A DNA stretch of 64,000 nt from Lysinibacillus timonensis (GTDB lineage: Bacteria > Bacillota > Bacilli > Bacillales_A > Planococcaceae). Positions 9,273-17,971 of this stretch are shown piece after piece. A program made the position numbers and the translations under genes. Position 1 is the first letter of the stretch. Every line of letters begins with the position of its first letter. The notes below the pieces were generated by a model. It had not been told where the DNA came from and did not search any database. It worked only from the letters and a program-made list of their open reading frames with translations. The stretch spans positions 3,928,001 to 3,992,000 of the forward strand of contig NZ_LT985980.1 in NCBI RefSeq assembly GCF_900291985.1. Direction: 5' to 3'.

Positions 9273-9765
9273 TTTTATGTTCAAAGGCGGAATTAGGCTT
9301 TGAATTGGTGGCTACAGTTTGTGGCGTCAACAGCGCACGTTAGATGAAGCAAGTGTCCTCGATCAGCACTACTGAATTCTAATGTGCTCGTAAAAGTAAC
9401 TATATTTACCGCCCTTCAAAACATCATAACAAATTGGTTCAATTATACAATGGACTGATCCGCGGATGGCAAAATGCTATCCCCGTGGATCAGCCCACTT
9501 AACACAACATAAACTCACTTTTGTGAGCCTCATATATTTTATTGCATAAAAGGGAGGCCAGTCCTCCTTTTATTATTATAACCAAGTTGAGATATTGGGA
9601 ATCTTTAAAAATATTAACCTAAATGGAGAAAAGTGTTAAGTCTATGATAATTTTTGTCAAATTGGTAGAATTATGTCGTTTTGTAACTTTTCAATACATA
9701 TAAAATCCGCTATGATGAAACTATTAATATAATATTTCGTTTCAATAGTAAGGGGACGATTGTGA
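9273..9765. other. 493-base intergenic region with several hairpins
   Basis: No gene is seen. A hairpin with arms CTGATCCGCGG (9455-9465) and CCGTGGATCAG (9483-9493) lies mid-region. A second, terminator-like hairpin at 9546-9573 (ATAAAAGGGAGG with CCTCCTTTTAT, one bulged G) follows. Upstream of both, GGCGG near 9284 could pair with CCGCC near 9411 and close a roughly 130-base structured segment. The last 150 bases are AT-rich and should contain the ymfK promoter (TATGAT at 9711 is a candidate -10). Confidence 0.5.
9546..9580 (+). terminator. Terminator-like hairpin upstream of ymfK
   Basis: Arms ATAAAAGGGAGG and CCTCCTTTTAT pair with one bulged G, loop CCAGT; the following bases are TTATTATTATA. 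It probably ends ymfJ-side transcription. Confidence 0.55.
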
Positions 9766-10554
9766 ATGAGTGAATGGTATTTTGAATATGAGATTCAAGT
9801 GAATCGTCCAGGATTGTTAGGTGATATTGCCTCATTACTTGGTATGCTAAAAGTAAATATTGTCACAATAAATGGTGTAGACGAAGGTCGTCGAGGAATG
9901 CTATTAAAAGCAGAAAATGATGAGTCAATTGAGCGGTTTATTTCTATCGTATCAACAATGGAAAATATCAATGTGACGAAATTCCGCCAACCGAAAATTC
10001 GGGACCGATTAGCAGTTCGCCATGGACATTATATACCTCGCGATGTAGATGAGAAAAATACATTTCGCTTTGTACGTGGTGAGCTAGGTATTCTAGTGGA
10101 TTTCATGGCTGAATTATTTAAACAGGATGGCCATAAATTAATTGGAATACGAGGTATGCCAAGGGTAGGTAAAACAGAGTCAGTAGTGGCAGCAAGTGTT
10201 TGTGCAAACAAAAAGTGGATCTTTTTATCTTCAACGATGATTAAACAAACCGTTCGGAATAAGTTATACGGCGATGAATTTAGCGGGAATAATATTTTTA
10301 TTTTAGATGGCGCAGTAACACACCGTGTAAATGATGAGGCCCACTTAAGACTAGTACGTGAGGTGATGAATACACCAACCGTGAAAGTCATTGAGCATCC
10401 GGATATTTTTGTGAAATCATCAGATTATACGATTGAAGACTTTGATTATATTATTGAACTTCGTCATGATCCAAACGAAGAAATAACATATGACATGTTA
10501 GAAAAAAATCAAATGATGTCACAAACAGACCATTTTGGAGGATTTAATTTTTAA
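9766..10554 (+). CDS. ymfK: DUF3388 protein YmfK with ACT-like N-terminus and P-loop
   Basis: A 262-residue protein starting at ATG 9766 with an AAGGGGACG site. Residues 5-75 resemble an ACT-type ligand-binding fold (VNRPGLLGDIASLLGMLKVN). A Walker-A-like segment, GMPRVGKTES, lies near residue 129 and ILDGAVTH near residue 184. This matches YmfK (DUF3388) of Bacillus, always found in this position. The combination suggests a small-molecule-sensing NTPase, but the function is unknown. The next gene, ymfM, starts 17 bases later, so the two are probably co-transcribed. Confidence 0.88.
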   Translation: MSEWYFEYEIQVNRPGLLGDIASLLGMLKVNIVTINGVDEGRRGMLLKAENDESIERFISIVSTMENINVTKFRQPKIRDRLAVRHGHYIPRDVDEKNTFRFVRGELGILVDFMAELFKQDGHKLIGIRGMPRVGKTESVVAASVCANKKWIFLSSTMIKQTVRNKLYGDEFSGNNIFILDGAVTHRVNDEAHLRLVREVMNTPTVKVIEHPDIFVKSSDYTIEDFDYIIELRHDPNEEITYDMLEKNQMMSQTDHFGGFNF

Positions 10555-10571
10555 AAAAGTAGGTGTTATAG

Positions 10572-11519
10572 GTGACAGAGCTCGGAACTCGACTAAAAGA
10601 AGCGAGGTTGTCTAAAGGTTACAGCTTAGATGATTTGCAAGAAATAACAAAAATTCAAAAACGATATTTGGTAGGAATTGAAGAAGGCAATTTCTCAATT
10701 ATGCCGGGTTCATTTTACGTGCGCGCCTTTATTAAGCAATATGCGGAGGCAGTAGGCTTAAAGTCAGATGAACTATTAGAACAATTTAAAAACGAAGTCC
10801 CTAGCAATCAACCAGATGAAGTTGCACAATCCATTCCTTATACACCAGCGCGTAGAGCGTCCAGATCTTCAAATCGAATGATGGAAACAGCACCCAAAGT
10901 CATCGTTGCGATATTTATCATCGTCATCCTTGTTGTGGCGTGGTTCTTGTATTCTCAAAAAGTACAAAACACTCCTGAGGAAGAAGAAGATGTTTTATCT
11001 GAATTGCAATACGAACAAAAACCAACACCACAAGCTACTGAAGATAATGATGACTCAGCAGGAAACACAGACGGAACAGAAGCTCCTGATGCTGAAGGTG
11101 CGGTTGACGGAAGCGATAATGAACCAGTTGGAGATAATCCTGTTGAGGAAGACCCTGCTGTGACTGAAAGCCTATCAGCAGGCGAAGTGCAATCAGATGG
11201 TGTAACAACGAATTATGAACTAACGGGCGCTGAAACAATGAATATCCGTGTAGAAGTATCAGGGGACACATGGGTAGGAATTCGTGATGCGAATGGCGTT
11301 GAGCAATTGGCAGAAACAAGGGTATATAAGGCGGGTGAAGTGGTCAATTTCGATTCCACTGAAAATGGCTATGCTCGAATTCGTCTAGGAAATGCAAACA
11401 ATGCAAAAGTATTTGTCAATGATCAAGAAGTACCATACACTTTAAATCCAGGAGAAGCGGGAAATTCAACTCAAAATATAGTGATTCAGCTAAGCAAAGA
11501 GCAAGGTGCTGAGGAATAA
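10572..11519 (+). CDS. ymfM: RodZ-like membrane protein YmfM
   Basis: The product is 315 residues from GTG 10572, with an AAGTAGGTG site. The domain order is a cytoplasmic RodZ-type helix-turn-helix at residues 1-70 (GTRLKEARLSKGYSLDDLQE), a basic linker, one membrane helix at about residues 108-127, an acidic low-complexity extracellular linker (about 130-205) and a C-terminal beta-rich DUF4115 domain (210-300). In rods RodZ connects MreB filaments with cell-wall synthesis. The gene precedes pgsA as in Bacillus. A terminator-like hairpin separates it from pgsA. Confidence 0.9.
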   Translation: MTELGTRLKEARLSKGYSLDDLQEITKIQKRYLVGIEEGNFSIMPGSFYVRAFIKQYAEAVGLKSDELLEQFKNEVPSNQPDEVAQSIPYTPARRASRSSNRMMETAPKVIVAIFIIVILVVAWFLYSQKVQNTPEEEEDVLSELQYEQKPTPQATEDNDDSAGNTDGTEAPDAEGAVDGSDNEPVGDNPVEEDPAVTESLSAGEVQSDGVTTNYELTGAETMNIRVEVSGDTWVGIRDANGVEQLAETRVYKAGEVVNFDSTENGYARIRLGNANNAKVFVNDQEVPYTLNPGEAGNSTQNIVIQLSKEQGAEE

Positions 11520-11637
11520 ATAGCATTCATGCTAACTCTTTTGTTCGTGGTACCTTGCGTGGTGTGGTGAGTCGATGTAGCCAGTGCAAAAATGTACGCA
11601 CAGGGAAAAATGTGCAATAATGAGGATATAAACTCGA

Positions 11638-11670
11638 GAAAATAGTCATCTTATGATGGCTATTTTCTTT
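11638..11670 (+). terminator. Intrinsic terminator between ymfM and pgsA
   Basis: GAAAATAGTCATC (11638-11650) pairs with GATGGCTATTTTC (11655-11667) with one G-U pair, followed by TTT. It ends only about 20 bases before the pgsA start, so it may act as an attenuator of pgsA rather than a pure terminator. Confidence 0.6.
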
Positions 11671-11690
11671 AATGGAAGGTGTTTTTTAAA

Positions 11691-12269
11691 ATGAATATAC
11701 CAAATAAAATTACGGTTTCTCGAATATGCTTAATACCCATTTTTGTCATTGTCATGATTTTTGACTTTGGCTGGGGCAATATGACTTTCCTTGGCGCAGA
11801 AATGCCGGTAGAACATTTCGTAGGGGCACTAATTTTTATCGTAGCATCATGTACGGATTGGGTGGATGGTTATTACGCCCGGAAATACAATTTAGTTACG
11901 AACTTGGGTAAATTTCTAGACCCATTAGCGGATAAATTACTTGTCTCTGCTGCATTTATCGTATTAGTAGAACTAGGGTATGCACCTAGTTGGATTATCA
12001 TCATCATTCTAAGCCGTGAGTTTGCTGTAACAGGCTTACGTGCGATCTTAGCTGGCCATGGTGAGGTTGTTGCTGCAAGTCAATTAGGAAAAATCAAAAC
12101 TTGGGCGCAAATTGTGGCAATAGCATTATTATTACTACACAATACAATTTTCGTAATGTTTGGCATTCCAATGGATATGATTATGCTTTATATTGCGTTA
12201 TTCTTTACAATTTGGTCAGGTTGGGATTATTTCTATTTAAATCGTAAGGCGTTGTTGGAGTCGAAATAA
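11691..12269 (+). CDS. pgsA: CDP-diacylglycerol-glycerol-3-phosphate 3-phosphatidyltransferase
   Basis: A 192-residue membrane enzyme that makes phosphatidylglycerol phosphate, the committed step to phosphatidylglycerol and cardiolipin. The CDP-alcohol phosphotransferase signature is complete: DWVDGYYARK, then GKFLDPLADK (near residues 58-83), holding the metal-binding aspartates. About five hydrophobic helices are visible. The start is ATG 11691 with GGAAGG upstream; the GTG four codons earlier lies inside that ribosome site. The protein is essential in Bacillus. cinA follows after 126 bases. Confidence 0.96.
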   Translation: MNIPNKITVSRICLIPIFVIVMIFDFGWGNMTFLGAEMPVEHFVGALIFIVASCTDWVDGYYARKYNLVTNLGKFLDPLADKLLVSAAFIVLVELGYAPSWIIIIILSREFAVTGLRAILAGHGEVVAASQLGKIKTWAQIVAIALLLLHNTIFVMFGIPMDMIMLYIALFFTIWSGWDYFYLNRKALLESK

Positions 12270-12395
12270 GGTAATTCGGCTTTGCGGGGAGAAGCTGAAA
12301 CACGCTTCAATTGCGAGAATGTTAACTCCTATAAAAACATATTTTATTGTACAAAACAATATGATTTCTCGATTCTTACAAAGTGAGGTTAAAGA

Positions 12396-13649
12396 ATGAA
12401 TGCAGAGATAATAGCGGTAGGTTCTGAATTGTTACTAGGGCAAATTACCAACACAAACGCCAAATTTATTTCAAATCAATTGTCAGAGCTTGGAATAAAT
12501 GTCTTTTACCATACTGTTGTTGGGGATAATGCTGGTCGTTTAAAAGATGTAATTGAAATTGCGGAAAAACGCGCAGATTTAATTATTTTTTCCGGTGGGT
12601 TGGGTCCAACAAAAGATGACTTAACAAAAGAAACGATTGCCAATCATTTAGGTGTGCAGTTAACTCATGATGATGTTGCGTTAACGTATATCGAAGATTT
12701 TTTTGCGAAACGTGGACGCGAGATGACAGAAAACAACCGAAAACAAGCGTTAGTATTAGAAGGTTGTGAAGTACTGGCAAACCACAATGGCATGGCGCCA
12801 GGAATGTTACTTGAGAAAAATAATCGTATTTATATGTTACTCCCGGGACCACCAAAGGAAATCGAGCCGATGTTCCAGTTTGAAGCCAAGCCGTTGCTTG
12901 CGAAACGTATGAATGCTGGTGGTACGATTGTTTCGCACGTGCTACGATTCTACGGAATTGGGGAAGCAGAGCTGGAAGTAAAGGTACAAGATATTCTAGA
13001 CAATCAAACAAATCCGACTGTTGCACCACTAGCATCTGATGGCGAAGTAACATTACGTATTACTGCAAAAGCGCAGTCAGAAGATGACGCCTGGGCAATG
13101 ATTGAAGCGAAAAAAGCTGAAATTTTAGCCATTGTAGGTGAGTTTCAATATGGCGTTGATGATGATTCACTCGCGTCAAAGACTGTAGAAATGCTATTAC
13201 ATAATAAATTAACAATCTCGGCTGCCGAAAGTTTAACGGCTGGCCTTTTCCAATCAGAGTTAGCAGAAATTTCAGGTGTGAGTGGCACGCTTGTCGGTGG
13301 CTTTGTCACTTATACAGAGGAAGCGAAAGTCAATCAATTAGGAATTGACAAAGCGTTATTAGGTAAACACGGTATTGTGAGTAGCGAATGCGCGGGGGCT
13401 ATGGCAATGGCAGTTCGAAAAATTATGGGGACCGATATCGGCATCGGATTAACAGGAGCTGCTGGTCCCGATTCACACGATGGCCAACCAGCAGGCACAA
13501 TTTGGATTGGCTTTGCCATAGGTGATGAAGTCGTGACACGTGAGTTGCACCTTTCCGGCATGCGCAACACAAACCGTTTACGCACGGTGAAGTATGCATG
13601 TAGTTATTTGATGAGGTTGTTGGCTGAGCGCGGGTATGAGCGTGTGTAG
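12396..13649 (+). CDS. cinA: CinA family protein (competence/damage-inducible, NMN amidohydrolase type)
   Basis: A 417-residue protein with the two-part CinA layout: an N-terminal MoaB/Mog-like domain (residues 1-170; IIFSGGLGPTKDD and LLPGPPKE motifs) and a C-terminal PncC-type domain (about 258-410; SAAESLTAGL and GIGLTGAAGPD). Family members hydrolyse nicotinamide mononucleotide and ADP-ribose. It starts at ATG 12396 with AAGTGAGG upstream. In Bacillus and pneumococcus cinA is directly followed by recA; here more than 4 kb of repeats and a reverse gene intervene, and a terminator follows cinA. Confidence 0.95.
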   Translation: MNAEIIAVGSELLLGQITNTNAKFISNQLSELGINVFYHTVVGDNAGRLKDVIEIAEKRADLIIFSGGLGPTKDDLTKETIANHLGVQLTHDDVALTYIEDFFAKRGREMTENNRKQALVLEGCEVLANHNGMAPGMLLEKNNRIYMLLPGPPKEIEPMFQFEAKPLLAKRMNAGGTIVSHVLRFYGIGEAELEVKVQDILDNQTNPTVAPLASDGEVTLRITAKAQSEDDAWAMIEAKKAEILAIVGEFQYGVDDDSLASKTVEMLLHNKLTISAAESLTAGLFQSELAEISGVSGTLVGGFVTYTEEAKVNQLGIDKALLGKHGIVSSECAGAMAMAVRKIMGTDIGIGLTGAAGPDSHDGQPAGTIWIGFAIGDEVVTRELHLSGMRNTNRLRTVKYACSYLMRLLAERGYERV

Positions 13650-13672
13650 GTATTTTAAATACGAATAAAGAC

Positions 13673-13708
13673 AAGAGCGGCTTACTTGAGGTGAGTTGCT
13701 CTTTTTTG
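13673..13708 (+). terminator. Terminator after cinA
   Basis: An imperfect stem has AAGAGCGGCTTAC on the left and GTGAGTTGCTCTT on the right, followed by TTTT. It separates cinA from the repeat array and so from recA. Confidence 0.6.
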
Positions 13709-13744
13709 TTCAATTGATAAAAAGTAGAGGCAATACTGATGAAC

Positions 13745-14690
13745 TGCCTCACAGGAGCGTTCTAAGGGAAAGGAAAGAGGGAGTGTTGGAGAACTGTCTA
13801 AGTAGGAGCGTTCTACGGGACAAAAGAAAGAGGGAGTGTTAGAGAACTGTCTAGTAGGAGCGTTCTACGGGACAAAAGAAAGGGGGAGTGTTAGAGAATT
13901 GTCTAGTAGGAGCGTTCTACGGGACAAAAGAAAGAGGGAGTGTTAGAGAACTGTCTAGTAGGAGCGTTCTACGGGACAAAAGAAAGAGGGATTGTTGAAG
14001 AACTGTCTAGTAGGAGCGTTCTACGGGACAAAAGAAAGTGGAAGCGAAGAAGAATTGTCTAGTAGAAGCGTTCTACGAGACAAAAGAAAGAGGGAGTGTT
14101 GGAGAATTGTCTAGTAGGAGCGTTCTATGGGACAAAAGAAAGAGTGAGTGTTGGAGAACTGTCTAGTAGAAGCGTTCTACGAGACAAAAGAAAGAGGGAG
14201 TGTTGGAGAACTGTCTAGTAGGAGCGTTCTATGCGACAAAAGAAAGTGGAAGCGAAGAAACACTGTCTAGTAGAAGCGTTCTACGAGACAAAAGAAAGAG
14301 GGATTGTTGAAGAACTGTCTAGTAGGAGCGTTCTACGGGACAAAAGAAAGTGGAAGCGAAGAAGAATTGTCTAGTAGAAGCGTTCTACGGGACAAAAGAA
14401 AGAGGGAGTGTTGGAGAACTGTCTAGTAGAAGCGTTCTACGAGACAAAAGAAAGAGGGATTGTTGAAGAACTGTCTAGTAGGAGCGTTCTACGGGACAAA
14501 AGAAAGTGGAAGCGAAGAAGAATTGTCTAGTAGAAGTGTTCTACGAGACAAAAGAAAGAGGGAGTGTTGGAGAATTGTCTAGTAGGAGCGTTCTATGGGA
14601 CAAAAGAAAGAGGGATTGTTGAAGAACTGTCTAGTAGGAGCGTTCTACGGGACAAAAGAAAGTGGAAGCGAAGAAGAACTGTCTCGTATA
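13745..14690. repeat. Tandem array B: about 18 copies of a 52 bp palindromic unit
   Basis: The unit starts GTCTAGTAGGAGCGTT and CTACGGGACAAAAGAAAG, then has one of two tail types: AGGGAGTGTTGGAGAACT, or TGGAAGCGAAGAAGAATT. The head is the same as in array A (bases 2511-4975), including the pairing ends GTC/GAC and GTAG/CTAC, and the period is again 52. The two tail types alternate irregularly, which points to unequal crossover or gene-conversion-like exchange within the array. A frame through the array exists on both strands but is a by-product of the period. Confidence 0.9.
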
Positions 14691-14740
14691 ACTGTTCTAT
14701 GATCCATAATGAATTGAGTATTAGAATGTAAATTATGCAA

Positions 14741-14900
14741 AAGCAGGGGTCTCGTGGACAAAAGAGGCAACAAACGAAAAGAAACTGTCCATGAGAAGGG
14801 GGCTCATGGACAAAAGAAGTGACAAACGAAATGAAACTGACCATGAGAAGCAATCTCATGGACAAAAGAAGCAGCAAACCAAATGAGGCTGTCCGTGAAG
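14741..14900. repeat. Array C: 3 copies of a related 52 bp unit with a perfect palindrome
   Basis: The units read GTCCATGAGAAGG, then GGGCTCATGGAC, then AAAAGAAGTGACAAACGAAA and TGAAACT. The period is 52, as in arrays A and B, and the head position is conserved. Here the stem is perfect: GTCCATGAG with CTCATGGAC. Both arms therefore changed together compared with array B. Confidence 0.8.
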
Positions 14901-14938
14901 TTGAGTAAACTCGTAAACCCCAACCCATTCCAATCGGC

Positions 14939-17572
14939 TTACAACGTAATTCGACGGTAACGCACCAATAGAATCGCAATCACAATTGAAGCGACAGAAA
15001 TTATAAGCCCTTCTCTAAATAAAGGCGTCACATATGTTAACTCAAGCTCGTATTCACCTTTCGAAAGTGGAAAACCTAGAAAAGCATGATTCACTTCAAC
15101 CAATTCAATCTCTTTTCCATTTAACTTGGCTGTCCATCCTATTGAATACGGAATGGATAAAAAGAAAATCCCGTCCTCTTGAGTATGAATTGTACCCGAA
15201 AGGCTGTTTTCTGTATAGCGAATTTGTTGCAATCCATTTGCTTGTAGCTCTTCTACATCTTCCGCATAGTTTTCATAACTATTATGATAGACGCGGATAT
15301 TCTTTATTTCATATTCGCCCTTTGTTAGATATAAATCAACAAAATCCTTGCTTACATTCCATCCTAGATTAATTGCGATGGTCTCTTTAGGATAGGACCA
15401 AATATTACTCGCTGGAAAATAATCGGCGGATTTATTGAGAGCCGAAACAATAAATCTTGTCCCTGTTAATTCCTTTACTTCTAATTCTAATATTAATTCG
15501 CCTTCCGAACTTGGTTGGATGATTGGAATTCGAATATAGGAATTTTCATCAGTTGTAGACAAATACGTATTGTGCTCAGTTCGTTCAATCCCCACTAATT
15601 CAACATCCGCAATCCCAACTTTCTGCGTACTTACATGTAAAGTTTGATCAAACGTAGATGAAATTCCAGCAATAGATGGGTCATCCAATACAACTGCTTT
15701 AAGTAGTACTTGATCTCGTTCAGCAATATTCAACTTTTCAAATTGACTAGTAGTTAACCAATCTGTATACAGAAACCCAACTGGAAGTTTATAATTATTT
15801 TCTAACACTTTCAAAGTTTCAGTTTCAGCAATGGTCGAATACCCATACGGCTCGCGGCTTGCATTTATATGAGTTACGTAAAATTGGTTACTTAAAACGG
15901 TCTCTAAATACAGACGGTTATCATACTGACTGTAAGTACTCATAATGTTTCTACCCAAAATATTGTAATCTGTTTTATAAAATTGATGTACATTTGCAGG
16001 GATTAGACTTTGGTAGGTAGCGTGACCTTTGTATCCATAATACATACTTTGATTATGCTCCTTTAAAGGGTTCCAAATCGTCCGTCCAAATTCCGTGTCA
16101 TATTGCTTCAAGATGGAACTTACTTGCAACGCGTCATCATGATCTAAACCAACTGAATGATAAAATCGATTATTTAATTTTACTTGTTTCTCCGCTGCAC
16201 CCAATGCTTTTGAATAGAAGTAGTAATGCTGTATTGTGCCATGAAAAATAATCGATATGAGAAGGATGGAACTCCAAAACAGGCGCCATTTATCATACTT
16301 GCTATAAAGAACAAACGAAACGAATGAGAGTATACCCATCAGATAAATACACAAGTTAAACCATTTTTCTCTCGTCGATTCAAAATCCCAAACCCATACA
16401 ACATAAAGGAAAAATGCAACAAGCAATAAAATCATATTCACCAATTGCTTGTTTTTTTCTTTCGTTAATTCATCAAAGATATAAGCACATACAAAACTAC
16501 ACGTGAAAGCCACTAAATAGAACCATCTATTTTGCATGGCAGAAAATCCATTAAACAGAGAATAGGTAAATGGGATGAACATGAGTCCAATTAAGAAGCC
16601 TGCAAATAATAGCTTTGGAACCATCTTTTTGGATCGTAAAGTCCAACCAGCTACTAATAATGTAAAACAGAATATCGGTAAGCCGATAGCTAATCCGAAC
16701 AAATCATGATTGCGGTAAGCTAAAAATAGCACACCAATGATTTCTTTGTAATATGCAATATCAAACAATAAAGGAATGTCATATTCTTTGCTAATTCTAT
16801 CACTATTGAAGAATTGATAAACTGCAGGTAAAAAAGCAAAAGCTGCAATGCCAAGTGAGATTATGTACGTTACTGTTATCTGACGTACATAATGAAAAAA
16901 GCCTCGAATTGATTTTGTTCGATTAGGAAGATCCATATATTTATATATCGAATAAAAAATCAAAAACACACTATTTATAAATGCATAGTAGAAACTACTT
17001 GCTATTACAAACGATAGCATGGCAATAAAAGGCACCACTTTATGCCGTTCGACAAAGTAATCGAATGTTAAGATCAAAAGAGGTAGCCACACATATTGAT
17101 CGACCATATAATCAAAATTCAATGAATAAATGGCAAATATAGTCGTTCCTCCATAGAAAAGGGCACTCATTAAGGAAGCTGTGTAACTTCTCCTATGATA
17201 TTGAAGGTAAATAAACACTGCGAGCATTGCACAGAAGTGCTTTGCCATTGATAGGATTAAATTTGTTTCAGCGATTGAATAAAGTGAGTTAAAGTCGAAC
17301 AAAAGTAAGCTTAAGAAAAAGGGAGAAAGCGTGTAGTAATAATTAAACTGACCAAATAGATCTCCACCTAAACCATATTGCCATGACCAAAAGAAATTTT
17401 CGTTCAAAAATAAATCATGTAAAAGGTGTTTGTAATATAGAAGCTGTTGTGTAGAATCAGTGTCTCTTTGTGTCATAATAGATGCTGAATCGAAAAAGTA
17501 ATAATGCATTGACATGGTTGCGATAAATAATATGAAAATTGATATAAGAAACTTGAAATAGTTATTTTTCAC
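14939..17572 (-). CDS. yfhO: YfhO-family polytopic membrane protein
   Basis: An 877-residue protein on the minus strand with an N-terminal membrane helix (residues 8-28), about a dozen further hydrophobic segments up to residue 450, a large extracellular part (about 450-845; SSEGELILELEVKE and LNGKEIELVEVNHAFLGFPL near the end) and one last helix before a basic tail. This is the layout of YfhO (PF09586), which in Bacillus and Listeria acts with a CsbB/GtcA-type glycosyltransferase in sugar decoration of teichoic acids. No such partner is adjacent. The start is GTG 17572 with TAGGAA upstream. It lies against the direction of its neighbours, between cinA and recA, bounded by repeats. Confidence 0.85.
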   Translation of the reverse strand: MKNNYFKFLISIFILFIATMSMHYYFFDSASIMTQRDTDSTQQLLYYKHLLHDLFLNENFFWSWQYGLGGDLFGQFNYYYTLSPFFLSLLLFDFNSLYSIAETNLILSMAKHFCAMLAVFIYLQYHRRSYTASLMSALFYGGTTIFAIYSLNFDYMVDQYVWLPLLILTFDYFVERHKVVPFIAMLSFVIASSFYYAFINSVFLIFYSIYKYMDLPNRTKSIRGFFHYVRQITVTYIISLGIAAFAFLPAVYQFFNSDRISKEYDIPLLFDIAYYKEIIGVLFLAYRNHDLFGLAIGLPIFCFTLLVAGWTLRSKKMVPKLLFAGFLIGLMFIPFTYSLFNGFSAMQNRWFYLVAFTCSFVCAYIFDELTKEKNKQLVNMILLLVAFFLYVVWVWDFESTREKWFNLCIYLMGILSFVSFVLYSKYDKWRLFWSSILLISIIFHGTIQHYYFYSKALGAAEKQVKLNNRFYHSVGLDHDDALQVSSILKQYDTEFGRTIWNPLKEHNQSMYYGYKGHATYQSLIPANVHQFYKTDYNILGRNIMSTYSQYDNRLYLETVLSNQFYVTHINASREPYGYSTIAETETLKVLENNYKLPVGFLYTDWLTTSQFEKLNIAERDQVLLKAVVLDDPSIAGISSTFDQTLHVSTQKVGIADVELVGIERTEHNTYLSTTDENSYIRIPIIQPSSEGELILELEVKELTGTRFIVSALNKSADYFPASNIWSYPKETIAINLGWNVSKDFVDLYLTKGEYEIKNIRVYHNSYENYAEDVEELQANGLQQIRYTENSLSGTIHTQEDGIFFLSIPYSIGWTAKLNGKEIELVEVNHAFLGFPLSKGEYELELTYVTPLFREGLIISVASIVIAILLVRYRRITL

Positions 17573-17874
17573 TTAATTCATTCCTAACAACTATTTTAAA
17601 TAAAAAGGATCGGACCAATTGTAAGAAGGGAATTTTTTAGGTTACGTTAAGTTTATTTATTCTTTCCAATTTATGTTTATATAAAACATTCCTACCTTGA
17701 GTTATTCTATGTATTCAGATGTGCGTAATTTACTCGTTCTAGTAGAATTAAGTTCGCAAAATTATCGCATATGTTAAGTGAAAGATTAATAGAAAGAGAT
17801 GGGTGGTCTACAAGCTATAAAACTTTAACTTTAGTCTACTTTTTGACATTCATAAATTTATTTTGCCTAAAAAT

Positions 17875-17888
17875 CGAAAATATGTTCG
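17875..17888 (+). promoter_or_regulatory. LexA (DinR) SOS box upstream of recA
   Basis: CGAAAATATGTTCG differs from the Bacillus SOS consensus CGAAC-N4-GTTCG at one base. It sits 9 bases upstream of the -35 hexamer of the recA promoter, where LexA can repress it. Confidence 0.85.
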
Positions 17889-17896
17889 GTTTTTTC

Positions 17897-17925
17897 TTGA
17901 AACTTTCTCAAAAAAGAAGTATAGT
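17897..17925 (+). promoter_or_regulatory. Sigma-A promoter of recA
   Basis: TTGAAA (17897-17902) and TATAGT (17920-17925) are separated by 17 bases, directly after the SOS box and about 45 bases before the start codon. Confidence 0.8.
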
Positions 17926-17971
17926 AGAGACATAAGAAAAACTGATTCATTTCTGTTAAGGAGGAAATCTT

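Noticed and set aside
9284..9420. Structured RNA or riboswitch between ymfJ and ymfK
   Set aside because: A closing GGCGG/CCGCC stem is possible, but the inner 130 bases give no fold or motif that I can assign by eye.
10906..11163. 85-residue frame inside ymfM
   Set aside because: It lies in another frame of the low-complexity acidic linker of ymfM; a shadow frame.
13745..14690. CRISPR array
   Set aside because: Period 52 with conserved head looks CRISPR-like, but the tails fall into two recurring types instead of unique spacers, and no cas gene is present.
14593..14979. 128-codon reverse frame within array B/C
   Set aside because: It follows the repeat period and has no ribosome site; the frame results from 52-base units lacking stops in that frame.
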